From JAZKFR01 sp040386295 (GTDB lineage: Bacteria > Pseudomonadota > Gammaproteobacteria > Burkholderiales > Rhodocyclaceae), in assembly GCA_040386295.1 (NCBI GenBank), contig JAZKFR010000188.1, forward strand, positions 1 through 10,166: 10,166 nt of DNA, written 5' to 3'. The position numbers and the translations under genes were made by a program. Below the pieces are notes generated by a model, which searched no databases, was not told the DNA's origin, and saw only the letters and a list, made by a program, of their open reading frames with translations. Numbering within the stretch: the first letter of the stretch is position 1; every line of letters begins with the position of its first letter. This document shows positions 1-6,489 of the stretch, piece after piece.

Positions 1-610
1 CAACGCCCAGGAGCAAGCCGCCCAGGCTGGCGACAAAGCCTAAACCGACCGATTGTCCGGCTTTTTCACGCCCGTGTTCGCGCAGGGCGTGGGCGATTTC
101 GTGGCCTAAAACGGCGGCGAGTTCGTCGTCGCTAGGCGCAATCTGCTCAAGCAATCCGGTAAACACCGCCATTTTGCCGCCCGGCATACACCAGGCGTTC
201 AGCTCTTTGCTGCTCAAGACGTTGAGTTCCCACGCCCAACCTGGCGCGTCGGGGCGGAATACTGCTGTCGCCGGTTTTAAACGCGCGACGATGGCTTGCA
301 CGCGTGCCAGCACAAGGGGGTTTTGATTGAGCTGCTTTTTCTTTTTTGCTTCGCGCAAAATGTCTTGATAGGCGCTGTTCGCCGAGCGATTTACCTCGGC
401 GGCGGAGACCAGCATTGTTTGCTCGCGCGCCACATCGACCACGCCGTTTGCGGTGGTGTGCACCGTGCTGCAGGCGACCAAGAGGCTGCTCGCCAAGACG
501 GCCAGGAAAACCTTGCACCAGGCGCAGCTTTTAAAACTGGCGCGATTGTGCTGGCGGCGCTGGCAGCGCGGGCTCGATCGGGTTAATCGCGTTAATTCAG
601 CGCGGCGCAT
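1..610 (-). CDS. M48-family zinc metallopeptidase, probable lipoprotein (5' part; runs off the left edge)
   Basis: This is the N-terminal 203 codons of a putative secreted metallopeptidase. Reading the minus strand from the ATG at 610-608 gives an Arg-rich N-terminus, a hydrophobic stretch at about residues 34-46 and a lipobox-like LVAC with Cys47, so a lipoprotein signal peptide is likely. Residues 124-174 resemble the M48 (YggG/LoiP/BepA-like) catalytic core. They include MPGGKMAVFTGLL and then the zinc-binding and catalytic HEIAH at about 170-174 (His170, Glu171, His174), followed by a Gly-rich hydrophobic stretch. The third zinc ligand would lie beyond the edge. In the family, such enzymes act in envelope protein quality control; the substrate here is unknown. 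The start overlaps the last 14 bases of aroC, which suggests translational coupling; no clear ribosome binding site was seen. The n-region of about 33 residues is long for a signal peptide, so a later non-ATG start is possible. Confidence 0.82.
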   Translation of the reverse strand, partial: MRRAELTRLTRSSPRCQRRQHNRASFKSCAWCKVFLAVLASSLLVACSTVHTTANGVVDVAREQTMLVSAAEVNRSANSAYQDILREAKKKKQLNQNPLVLARVQAIVARLKPATAVFRPDAPGWAWELNVLSSKELNAWCMPGGKMAVFTGLLEQIAPSDDELAAVLGHEIAHALREHGREKAGQSVGLGFVASLGGLLLGV

Positions 611-1859
611 GCGTGGGGTCGGTGGCGGGGTCAGCAGCGGGGTCACTTGAGGATTGCTCGCCAGCAGGTGCAATCTTGGCCTTAGCTGCTCTTGCGCTGG
701 CGAGATCAGCTGCCTTATCTGGATCAACGCTTGTGGACGCAAGGTCTGCGCCGCCAGCATTCTCTGCCTGCGCCGGCAAACGCGGGGTACTCACTTGCAC
801 GTCGCCACATTGCGCCCGATGGCGCAGCGCGTGGTCGATCAGCACCAAGGCCAACATCGCTTCGGCAATCGGCGTGGCGCGAATGCCAACGCAGGGGTCG
901 TGTCGGCCATGCGTTGCCACCAGGGTGGCCGCGCCGCTTTGCGTAATCGAACGACGGGGGAGGCGAATGCTTGAAGTGGGCTTGATCGCTAAGGAAACAA
1001 GCAGGTCTTGCCCGGTAGAAATGCCACCGAGCACGCCGCCAGCATGATTGCTGAGAAAGCCCTGCGGCGTCATTTCGTCGCCGTGTTCGCTGCCTTTTTG
1101 GCTGACGCTGGCAAAGCCAGCGCCCATCTCAACGCCTTTGACTGCGTTGATGCTCATCATGGCGTAGGCGATTTCGGCGTCGAGTCGGTCATAGACCGGC
1201 TCGCCCCAGCCCGGTGGCACGTTAGACGCGCGCACGCTGATTTTGGCGCCGACCGAATCGCCGGCTTTGCGCAGCTGATCCATGTATTGCTCTAGCTGCG
1301 GCACGAGTGCGGCGTTCGGGGCAAAAAAAGGATTGTCTTTGATCGCTGCGGCGTCGACGAAAGGAATTTCGAGTGGCCCTAATTGGCTCATCCAGCCTTC
1401 AATTTTGACGCCGTAACGCTGCGCCAGCCATTTGCGCGCAATCGCACCGGCGGCGACACGCACCGCTGTTTCACGCGCTGACGAACGACCGCCGCCTCGG
1501 TAGTCACGAAAACCGTATTTCTGCGTGTAGGCGTAGTCGGCGTGCCCTGGGCGAAAGCTATCGGCGATGTTGCTGTAGTCTTTGCTGCGCTGATCTTCGT
1601 TGCGAATCAACAAGGCAATCGGCGCCCCTGTGCTTCTGCCGCAAAAAACACCAGACAGAATTTCAACCGTATCCGACTCGCGGCGCTGGGTCACATGCCT
1701 TGAGGTGCCGGGTTTGCGCCGATCTAGTTCGGCTTGAATATCCGCCTCGTTAATCTCTAAGCCGGGCGGACAGCCATCAACCACACAGCCAATCGCCGCG
1801 CCATGCGATTCGCCAAAAGAGGTAACGGTAAACAAAGTACCTAGCGTATTGCCAGACAT
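597..1859 (-). CDS. aroC: Chorismate synthase with an extended C-terminal tail
   Basis: AroC catalyses the last step of the shikimate pathway, turning 5-enolpyruvylshikimate-3-phosphate into chorismate and phosphate. It needs reduced FMN and acts in the cytosol. The 420-residue product shows the family signatures: GESHG at residues 16-20 with the following DGCPPG, RGGGRSSARET at about 121-131, and the C-terminal RSITQSGAATL and RHDPC block at about 306-323. The start is the ATG at 1859, giving MSGNTLGTLF as in other AroC proteins. It is preceded by GAGGA at a 5-base spacing. A TTG at 1871 would add four residues but is itself part of that ribosome binding site. The catalytic core ends near residue 362. 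A further tail of about 58 residues, rich in Ala, Asp, Pro and Ser, has no counterpart in the roughly 361-residue E. coli protein. The gene overlaps the start of the downstream peptidase gene. Confidence 0.96.
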   Translation of the reverse strand: MSGNTLGTLFTVTSFGESHGAAIGCVVDGCPPGLEINEADIQAELDRRKPGTSRHVTQRRESDTVEILSGVFCGRSTGAPIALLIRNEDQRSKDYSNIADSFRPGHADYAYTQKYGFRDYRGGGRSSARETAVRVAAGAIARKWLAQRYGVKIEGWMSQLGPLEIPFVDAAAIKDNPFFAPNAALVPQLEQYMDQLRKAGDSVGAKISVRASNVPPGWGEPVYDRLDAEIAYAMMSINAVKGVEMGAGFASVSQKGSEHGDEMTPQGFLSNHAGGVLGGISTGQDLLVSLAIKPTSSIRLPRRSITQSGAATLVATHGRHDPCVGIRATPIAEAMLALVLIDHALRHRAQCGDVQVSTPRLPAQAENAGGADLASTSVDPDKAADLASARAAKAKIAPAGEQSSSDPAADPATDPTHAPR

Positions 1860-2178
1860 AAAATTCCTCAAAATCGGTTAAACAGTGACAGGATCCAGCA
1901 CAGTGAGCAGCATTCCAGGCCATTTTTCAAGCACGTGATTGTACGCTTGACGGCTCAATCAGCCCAAGCCTTTGGCGGCAATCAAGCTATCGAGGCGGAA
2001 TGGCGAGCGCGGTTTATCATCACGCCTGATTTGTCCACTCACCTGGCCGAATGCACATCGAGCGCACGTCAAATACGCGCGCAAGCTTCACCGAAACTGC
2101 GCTGCTCAGCCGCGCACAAAAAAACGGTGAGCAGCGTGACTCTCTTCCTTACTTCTAGCAGCGAACCCAGAATTCACC
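1860..2178. other. Divergent intergenic region between aroC and rluE
   Basis: This gap of about 320 bases must hold the start signals for aroC (leftward) and rluE (rightward). No convincing consensus promoter was found. On the minus strand a TACAAT (complement of about 1938-1943) with a poor TTGGGC 18 bases upstream could serve aroC. On the plus strand TATCAT at 2015-2020 lacks a good -35 partner. An open frame at 1935-2186 is present, but its product resembles nothing I recognise, it overlaps the rluE start and it has no ribosome binding site, so I do not call it a gene. Confidence 0.4.
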
Positions 2179-2745
2179 ATGGCTAAAATTGTGTTGTTTA
2201 ACAAACCCTACGGCGTGCTCAGCCAATTTACGGCGGAGGGGCGTTGGCGCGGCCTCGCCGAGTTCATCCCAATCAAAGAGGTTTATGTAGCGGGACGCCT
2301 AGACGCAGACAGCGAAGGTTTGCTGCTGCTCACCGACGACGGGCGTTTGCAGGCCAAAATTGCCGAGCCGCGTTACAAATTGCCCAAGACCTATTGGGCG
2401 CAACTTGAAGGCACCCCCACCCCTGAAGCGCTAGCGCAATTAGCCAGCGGGGTGCGTTACGCCGATTTCACAACACGTCCGGCTCAAGCAATGCCTTTGC
2501 CCGAATCGACAGAGCAAGCTTTGTGGCCGCGCGAACCGCCGATTCGCAGCAGAAAGTCGGTGCCCACTGCCTGGATTTCCTTGCAACTGAGCGAAGGAAA
2601 AAACCGCCAAGTACGCCGCATGACGGCGCATGTGGGCTTGCCGACACTGCGTTTGATTCGTTACGCCATTGGCCGTTTGACGCTAGACGGGCTAGCACCA
2701 GGCGAGTGGCGCGTGTTTTCTGGAGACTACAGCGACCTGCTTTAA
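2179..2745 (+). CDS. rluE: 23S rRNA pseudouridine synthase, RluE type
   Basis: The product is a 188-residue pseudouridine synthase of the RsuA/RluB/E/F family. E. coli RluE isomerises U2457 of 23S rRNA, and the same target is inferred here. The sequence follows E. coli RluE closely: ILFNKPY-like motif I at residues 4-11, the catalytic motif AGRLDADSEGLL with the nucleophilic Asp42, the stretch WPREPPIRSRKS-PTAW, and the C-terminal EGKNRQVRRMTAHVGLPTLR with RLIRYAIG. No S4 RNA-binding domain is present, as expected for RluE. It starts directly at the catalytic core and lacks the short N-terminal extension of the E. coli protein. The ATG at 2179 has no clear Shine-Dalgarno sequence. It stands alone between the divergent gap and the phasin promoter, and no terminator is visible after its stop. 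Confidence 0.9.
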   Translation: MAKIVLFNKPYGVLSQFTAEGRWRGLAEFIPIKEVYVAGRLDADSEGLLLLTDDGRLQAKIAEPRYKLPKTYWAQLEGTPTPEALAQLASGVRYADFTTRPAQAMPLPESTEQALWPREPPIRSRKSVPTAWISLQLSEGKNRQVRRMTAHVGLPTLRLIRYAIGRLTLDGLAPGEWRVFSGDYSDLL

Positions 2746-2802
2746 TCGCAACGCAACAAATTAACAGAACATGACGCAAAAACAGAAAATGCAAACAACT
2801 TC

Positions 2803-2866
2803 ATGATATTTAAAATGAAAATTTTTACGAAAAAAGTCTTGACAAGCATTCATAAGCACTTATAAT
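2803..2866 (+). promoter_or_regulatory. Perfect-consensus sigma-70 promoter with AT-rich UP-like element, for phaP
   Basis: The -35 hexamer TTGACA lies at 2839-2844 and the -10 hexamer TATAAT at 2861-2866, with a 16-base spacer. Both match consensus exactly. The 36 bases upstream are very rich in A and T with runs of A and T (about 2803-2838), like an UP element. Transcription would start near 2873, leaving an untranslated leader of about 200 nt before phaP. This predicts a very strong promoter, which fits the abundance of phasins. The promoter call rests on sequence match only. Confidence 0.85.
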
Positions 2867-2876
2867 TCGCCCAATG

Positions 2877-2888
2877 TTGCAGTGCAGT
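2877..2888. promoter_or_regulatory. Possible PhaR-type operator at the phaP transcription start
   Basis: The stretch TTGCAGTGCAG lies within a few bases of the predicted transcription start and contains the odd palindrome TGCA-G-TGCA. PhaR, the usual repressor of phasin genes in PHB-making bacteria, binds TGC/GCA-rich sites near phaP promoters. The position and composition fit such an operator, but the match is short and no phaR gene is in the window. Confidence 0.35.
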
Positions 2889-3022
2889 AAATGATTCTGA
2901 TGTCGCAAAGCTTGGCAAATCGAATAAGACGAATCAGGCAAATCAGAACCCAGCAAAAACGCCGAACGCATTGTATACATGCTGTCCCAGTTGTTTTGAG
3001 TTTGTTGTTTTTGTCTTATTTC

Positions 3023-3052
3023 AGTATTTCGATACTTAAATCGATACTTAAG
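3023..3052 (+). repeat. Tandem 12-bp repeat in the phaP leader, beside the ribosome binding site
   Basis: TCGATACTTAA occurs at 3029-3039 and again at 3041-3051, a 12-base period. The first copy also forms the right arm of a small hairpin, AGTAT-TTCG-ATACT (3023-3036). The pair ends 12 bases before the AGGAG at 3064-3068. It could be an operator or leader structure, or simply a slippage product. Confidence 0.7.
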
Positions 3053-3075
3053 TTTATCCACCTAGGAGATTCATC

Positions 3076-3639
3076 ATGTTTGAAAACACCGAAAAATTTG
3101 CCGCTGCTAACAAAGCTTCGATCGAAGCGCTGTTGACCATTGCTAACACCGCCTTGTCGAGCGCTGAGCGCATCGCAGCGCTGAACCTGAACACCGCACG
3201 TTCTATCCTCGAAGAAAGCGTTGCTAACACCAAGGCAATCCTAGGCGCGAAAGACATTCAAGAAGCGCTCTCCGTACAAGCTTCGCTGGCACAACCGAAT
3301 GTTGAGAAAGTTGTTGCTTATACCCGTAGCGTTTACGAGATTTCGGCTCAATCAAAAGAAGAAATCGGCAGATTGCTCGAAGGTCAATTTGGCGAATTCC
3401 AAGAACAAGTCAGCGGCCTGCTCGACAAAGCAGCTAAAAACGCCCCAACCGGCTCTGATGTCGTGGTTGCAGCAGCCAAATCGGCGATCGCAGCAGCGAA
3501 CACCGCTTTTGACAGCATGAGCAAAGCAGCAAAGCAAGTGGCTGAAATCACCGAAGCCAACGTTGCTGCAGCAACCAATGCAACGGTTAAAGCCGTGGGC
3601 GCAAGCAGCGTGGTCGGCGGCAAGAAAAAAGCTGCTTAA
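3076..3639 (+). CDS. phaP: Phasin (PHB granule surface protein)
   Basis: Phasins coat polyhydroxyalkanoate granules and control their size and number. The 187-residue product is almost wholly helical and rich in Ala, Lys, Glu and Ser. It starts MFENTEKFAAANKASIEALL and contains the ALNLNTAR segment at about residues 34-41. These are typical of the betaproteobacterial PhaP family (about 180-190 residues). No signal peptide or membrane span is seen. The C-terminus is an Ala-rich segment ending GGKKKAA, a flexible basic tail. The ATG at 3076 follows AGGAG (3064-3068) at seven bases. The gene has its own strong promoter and its own terminator, so it is probably a single-gene transcript. No PHB synthase or PhaR gene is adjacent. 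Confidence 0.93.
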   Translation: MFENTEKFAAANKASIEALLTIANTALSSAERIAALNLNTARSILEESVANTKAILGAKDIQEALSVQASLAQPNVEKVVAYTRSVYEISAQSKEEIGRLLEGQFGEFQEQVSGLLDKAAKNAPTGSDVVVAAAKSAIAAANTAFDSMSKAAKQVAEITEANVAAATNATVKAVGASSVVGGKKKAA

Positions 3640-3673
3640 GCTAATTTTCTCGCAATTGCACTTGTTGTTCCCC

Positions 3674-3703
3674 AAAAAACCCGGCTATTGCCGGGTTTTT
3701 TGT
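3674..3703 (+). terminator. Intrinsic terminator of phaP
   Basis: The stem CCCGGC (3680-3685) and GCCGGG (3690-3695) closes a TATT loop and is followed by six T (3696-3701). Six A precede the stem, so the A/T tracts extend the pairing and the element could act in both directions. It lies about 35 bases after the phaP stop and separates phaP from cysE. Confidence 0.95.
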
Positions 3704-3780
3704 TGCTGCCGTAAATAGCCTAAGCGCTGAATTTCTCTGAAGCCATCGAGAAAATTTGCAGCATGCCGATGCGCTATACC

Positions 3781-3859
3781 AATCAGCTCGAATTCAATCA
3801 GCTCGAATCCTTTCTAAGCCTTTTCTAAACCTTTCCAAGACCACCTAATCCGCTCGAAT
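3781..3859. repeat. Cluster of short tandem repeats upstream of cysE
   Basis: AATCAGCTCGAAT occurs at 3781-3793 and 3796-3808 with a 15-base period. It is followed by three imperfect copies of a 10-11 base unit: CCTTTCTAAG (3809-3818), CCTTTTCTAAA (3819-3829) and CCTTTCCAAG (3830-3839). A further GCTCGAAT lies at 3852-3859. The array fills most of the upstream half of the phaP-cysE gap. Its function is unknown. Confidence 0.8.
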
Positions 3860-3862
3860 GTA

Positions 3863-3891
3863 GCGAAATGTCGGGCTTAAGGCACTAGAAT
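3863..3891 (+). promoter_or_regulatory. Weak candidate promoter for cysE
   Basis: TAGAAT at 3886-3891 matches the -10 consensus at 5 of 6 positions and sits 37 bases before the cysE ATG. The -35 position (3863-3868, GCGAAA) matches only 3 of 6. The upstream terminator requires that some promoter lie in this gap, and this is the best candidate I see. Confidence 0.35.
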
Positions 3892-3928
3892 AGCGAGCTT
3901 TCTATTTTCTAACTTGACGGAACTTGCC

Positions 3929-4681
3929 ATGTTTAAGCGTTTGCGCGAAGACATTCAGTCGGTCTTTGAGCGTGATCCCGCCGCACGCACGGCCTGGGAA
4001 ATTATCACCTGCTACCCCGGCGTGCATGCCTTATTGTTTCATCGCTTGGCGCACTGGTTATGGAGCAAACAGTTGCGCTGGCTAGGGCGTTTTATTTCGC
4101 ATTTGGCACGCTTTTTGTCCGGCATCGAGATTCACCCTGGCGCGAGCATTGGGCGACGCTTTTTTATTGATCACGGCATGGGCGTCGTGATCGGAGAAAC
4201 TGCCGTCATCGGCGACGACGTGACTCTCTATCACGGCGTCACCTTGGGGGGCACTTCTTGGCAAAAAGGTCGGCGTCACCCCGTCGTCGGCAATGGCGTG
4301 GTGATTGGCGCTGGCGCTCAGATTCTAGGACCGATCACGGTTGGCGCTGGGGCAAAAATTGGCTCAAACGCAGTGGTGGTCAAAGACGTACCGGCGGGAA
4401 CCACTGCGGTCGGCAATCCAGCGCGCATCATCGATACCGAGCAAGCACAAAAACGTGAAGAAAAAGCCGGTGAAATGGGGTTCTCAGCCTACGCCCTGGC
4501 GACGAATCAGAGTGATCCCTTAGCCAAAGCGATTCATGGCTTGCTCGATCACGCCGTTGAAACGGACAGACGCGTTGAGCTATTGCGCCAGAAGCTTGAA
4601 AGCGTCGGCATCAATCTCGAAGATGAGTTAGCCACCGCCGAAAAGTTCGATCCGAAATACCTGAGTAAAATAGTTGACTAA
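3929..4681 (+). CDS. cysE: Serine O-acetyltransferase
   Basis: CysE transfers acetyl from acetyl-CoA to L-serine, giving O-acetylserine, the precursor of cysteine. The product has 250 residues of the short EpsC-like type. The N-terminus MFKRLREDIQSVFERDPAAR is followed by the helical domain (CYPGVHALLFHRLAHWLW). A left-handed beta-helix of hexapeptide repeats then runs from about residue 65 to 170. It carries IEIHPGASIGRRFFIDHG, GVVIGETAVIGDDVTLYHGVTLGGT with the conserved His, and PARII at its end. A C-terminal tail of about 80 residues follows and looks helical. ATG 3929 is chosen because its product starts as in the family; a TTG at 3914 would add five residues. The ribosome binding site is poor (ACGGA). 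Its stop codon lies inside the iscR promoter. Placement directly before iscR suggests a supply of cysteine for cluster assembly; Azotobacter vinelandii also has a cysE gene next to its isc cluster. Confidence 0.95.
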   Translation: MFKRLREDIQSVFERDPAARTAWEIITCYPGVHALLFHRLAHWLWSKQLRWLGRFISHLARFLSGIEIHPGASIGRRFFIDHGMGVVIGETAVIGDDVTLYHGVTLGGTSWQKGRRHPVVGNGVVIGAGAQILGPITVGAGAKIGSNAVVVKDVPAGTTAVGNPARIIDTEQAQKREEKAGEMGFSAYALATNQSDPLAKAIHGLLDHAVETDRRVELLRQKLESVGINLEDELATAEKFDPKYLSKIVD

Positions 4682-4709
4682 TCGCCTAGGCGCTTTTATA
4701 GTTGACTAA
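4670..4709 (+). repeat. 12-bp direct repeat spanning the cysE stop and the iscR promoter
   Basis: ATAGTTGACTAA occurs at 4670-4681, where it encodes the last CysE codons and stop, and again at 4698-4709. The two copies are 28 bases apart. The first supplies the -35 hexamer of the iscR promoter; the second supplies the left half of the IscR site. Between them lies the palindrome CGCCTAGGCG (4683-4692). Confidence 0.9.
4674..4702 (+). promoter_or_regulatory. Sigma-70 promoter of the isc operon
   Basis: The -35 TTGACT (4674-4679) and -10 TATAGT (4697-4702) each match consensus at 5 of 6 positions, with an ideal 17-base spacer. The -35 covers the end of the cysE reading frame and the first base of its TAA. 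Transcription would start near 4709, about 34 bases before the iscR ATG. Confidence 0.8.
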
Positions 4710-4722
4710 ATAAATCAAGTAT
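4698..4722. promoter_or_regulatory. Type 1 IscR binding site
   Basis: The 25 bases match the E. coli type 1 IscR consensus as I recall it (ATASYYGACT, RWWWY, AGTCRRSTAT) at 23 positions; the mismatches are at site positions 15 and 17. The left half is ATAGTTGACTA and the right half ends TCAAGTAT. The site overlaps the -10 hexamer and the predicted transcription start, so [2Fe-2S]-IscR bound here should block RNA polymerase. This predicts negative feedback on the whole operon, as known in E. coli. Confidence 0.85.
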
Positions 4723-4742
4723 TTCTCGCTGCGGAGGAAATC

Positions 4743-5309
4743 ATGCGCTTAACGACCAAAGGACGCTTTGCCGTCACGGCAATGATTGATTTGGCACTAC
4801 GCTTTGATTGCGCACAAGCCGGCGCGCAATCCACCCCGCTGACCCTCTCTAGCATCAGCGAACGGCAAAAAATATCGCTCTCTTACCTTGAGCAATTATT
4901 CGGCAAACTGCGCCGCCATCAGCTCGTCGATAGCGTGCGTGGGCCAGGCGGTGGTTATTGCTTAGCTCGCCCGATGGCGCAAATCTCGGTTGCCGACATC
5001 ATTGCGGCAGTCGATGAGCCGCTCGACGCGACGCAGTGCGCAGGAAAAGAAAACTGTACCGGCGAAGAGCGCTGTATGACGCACGAACTTTGGACCAACT
5101 TGAACCTCAAGATGCACGAGTACCTAAGCTCGGTCAGTCTTGACCATCTCGTGCAACAACAGCGCGAACGCGGCGCAAAAAAAATTCGCGTTTTGCAAGA
5201 TCAGCGTGTTGCCAAATCCGCCCTGCCCGCCGATTGTCTCGTCACAGGACAAATGCCTATGTCTAGCCCCGGCAAACAGAAGGCGATCGATTTGGAAATG
5301 GGGCAGTGA
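4743..5309 (+). CDS. iscR: Fe-S cluster-sensing transcriptional regulator IscR (Rrf2 family)
   Basis: IscR carries a [2Fe-2S] cluster when supply is adequate and then represses isc; the apo form regulates other genes. The 188-residue product has the Rrf2 winged helix. It starts MRLTTKGRFAVTAMIDLAL, its recognition-helix region is ISERQKISLSYLEQLFGKLR at about 38-57, and its wing is SVRGPGGGY at 64-72. The cluster ligands Cys99, Cys105, Cys111 and His114 match E. coli Cys92, Cys98, Cys104 and His107 in spacing. Seven extra residues, with an additional Cys23, lie between the first helix and the ISERQ segment. The C-terminal tail after about residue 140 is longer than in the 162-residue E. coli protein. 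GGAGG at 4733-4737 lies five bases before the ATG. It is the first gene behind the autoregulated promoter. Confidence 0.96.
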   Translation: MRLTTKGRFAVTAMIDLALRFDCAQAGAQSTPLTLSSISERQKISLSYLEQLFGKLRRHQLVDSVRGPGGGYCLARPMAQISVADIIAAVDEPLDATQCAGKENCTGEERCMTHELWTNLNLKMHEYLSSVSLDHLVQQQRERGAKKIRVLQDQRVAKSALPADCLVTGQMPMSSPGKQKAIDLEMGQ

Positions 5310-5319
5310 GATAAACGCC

Positions 5320-6489
5320 ATGTTCAATCCCGTCTACTTCGACCACAACGCCAGCAGTCCGCTTGATCCAGCGGTGCTCTGCGCGATGTTGCCCTACCTC
5401 TCTGAGCAATTTGGCAACGCCTCTAGCCGCCATGAATACGGCCGTGCCGCACGCCGCGCCTTGGACGAAGCGCGCGAACAAGTAGCGCAGGCGGTCGGTG
5501 CACAGCCAAGTGAAATCGTGTTTACCAGCGGCGGATCAGAAGCCAACAATCTGTTTATTAAAGGGGTTTCCGCCACATACAAACCCGGTCTCCTCGCCGT
5601 CAGCGCAATTGAGCATCCCTGCGTGATCAAACCGGCAGAACAGCTGCTCAAGCGCGGCTGGATGTTGCGCCAACTCCCTGTCGACCGCTCGGGGCGAGTT
5701 GAGCCAAATCAATATCAAGCCGTGATGGCACAGCGACCACAACTGGTTTCGGTGATGTACGCCAACAACGAAACCGGTGTTTTACAAGCAGTAGAAACAC
5801 TGGCTAGCGCAGCCAAAGCGGTGGGCGCTGTTTTCCACACCGATGCGGTACAGGCGCTGGGCAAAGTAGCGCTTGATTTTCGCCAACTCAACGCAGCGGG
5901 CGTTCAAGCAATGAGCTTATCGGCGCACAAAATAGGCGGCCCCAAAGGCATAGGCGCCTTGGTGCTCGATAAACGCCTCAGCTTAGAAGCCCAAATCGCG
6001 GGCGGTGGGCATGAACGTGGCCTGCGTTCAGGCACTGAAAACATTGCCGCGATTGTGGGCTTTGGCCTGGCCTGCCAGCGAGCGACAGAACAGCTTAGCG
6101 CGCAAGCACAACACCTGCTCACGCTGCGCCAACAGCTGGAAAGCGGTCTGGACAAACTGGGCATGATTTTGTTTAGCCAAGACGCCGAACGCTTGCCGAA
6201 CACCGTTTATTTTGCCTGCCCAGACATTGAGGGCGAAACCTTAGTTGCCCAGCTCGACCGGGCTGGCTTCGCCGTCGCCAGCGGCGCCGCCTGCTCCAGC
6301 GCCAACCCTGAACCATCGCACGTGCTGCGTGCCATGGGCGTGGCAGCAGAACAAGCGCGCGGTGCGGTGCGCATCAGTTTGAGCGGACAGGCGCACTGCG
6401 CAAATAACGCAGCACAAATTGAGCAATTTCTCAGCACGCTAAGCGCGACGAGACTGAAATTACAAAGGCTGAACGCCATGGCTGTTTAG
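5320..6489 (+). CDS. Second cysteine desulfurase (NifS/IscS-like, class V aminotransferase)
   Basis: This PLP enzyme should convert L-cysteine to alanine and enzyme-bound persulfide. The 389-residue product begins MFNPVYFDHNASSPLDP and has TSGGSEANN at about 69-77. The NNETG motif, HTDAVQALGK and SAHKIGGPKG follow, with Lys204 as the PLP Schiff-base residue. GGGHERGLRSGTEN and SGAACSSANPEPSHVLRAMG come after, with Cys325 at the catalytic position. It is clearly paralogous to the adjacent IscS but diverged, and it ends TRLKLQRLNAMAV. It therefore lacks the IscS C-terminal W-A-A-H tail, which contacts IscU in E. coli. The ATG at 5320 is 10 bases after the iscR stop, with no good ribosome binding site, so coupling to iscR translation is likely. 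An in-frame ATG at 5140 lies deep inside iscR and is rejected. A distinct sulfur acceptor is possible but not shown. Confidence 0.9.
   Translation: MFNPVYFDHNASSPLDPAVLCAMLPYLSEQFGNASSRHEYGRAARRALDEAREQVAQAVGAQPSEIVFTSGGSEANNLFIKGVSATYKPGLLAVSAIEHPCVIKPAEQLLKRGWMLRQLPVDRSGRVEPNQYQAVMAQRPQLVSVMYANNETGVLQAVETLASAAKAVGAVFHTDAVQALGKVALDFRQLNAAGVQAMSLSAHKIGGPKGIGALVLDKRLSLEAQIAGGGHERGLRSGTENIAAIVGFGLACQRATEQLSAQAQHLLTLRQQLESGLDKLGMILFSQDAERLPNTVYFACPDIEGETLVAQLDRAGFAVASGAACSSANPEPSHVLRAMGVAAEQARGAVRISLSGQAHCANNAAQIEQFLSTLSATRLKLQRLNAMAV

Noticed and set aside
296..650. Plus-strand open frames across the peptidase and aroC ends
   Set aside because: They are antisense shadows; the minus-strand reading gives the lipobox, HEIAH and AroC signatures.
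1935..2186. Open frame of 83 codons between aroC and rluE
   Set aside because: Product is not recognisable, it has no ribosome binding site, and it overlaps the rluE start; likely chance.
3914..3928. TTG start for cysE
   Set aside because: The ATG at 3929 gives the typical CysE N-terminus; the TTG adds five residues with no family support.
4683..4692. CGCCTAGGCG palindrome between cysE and iscR as a terminator or operator
   Set aside because: It lacks a loop, and as an operator it has no known match; it may just be chance spacer sequence within the promoter.
5140..5319. N-terminal extension of the second desulfurase from an upstream ATG
   Set aside because: It would overlap iscR by 170 bases in another frame, and the family N-terminus begins at 5320.
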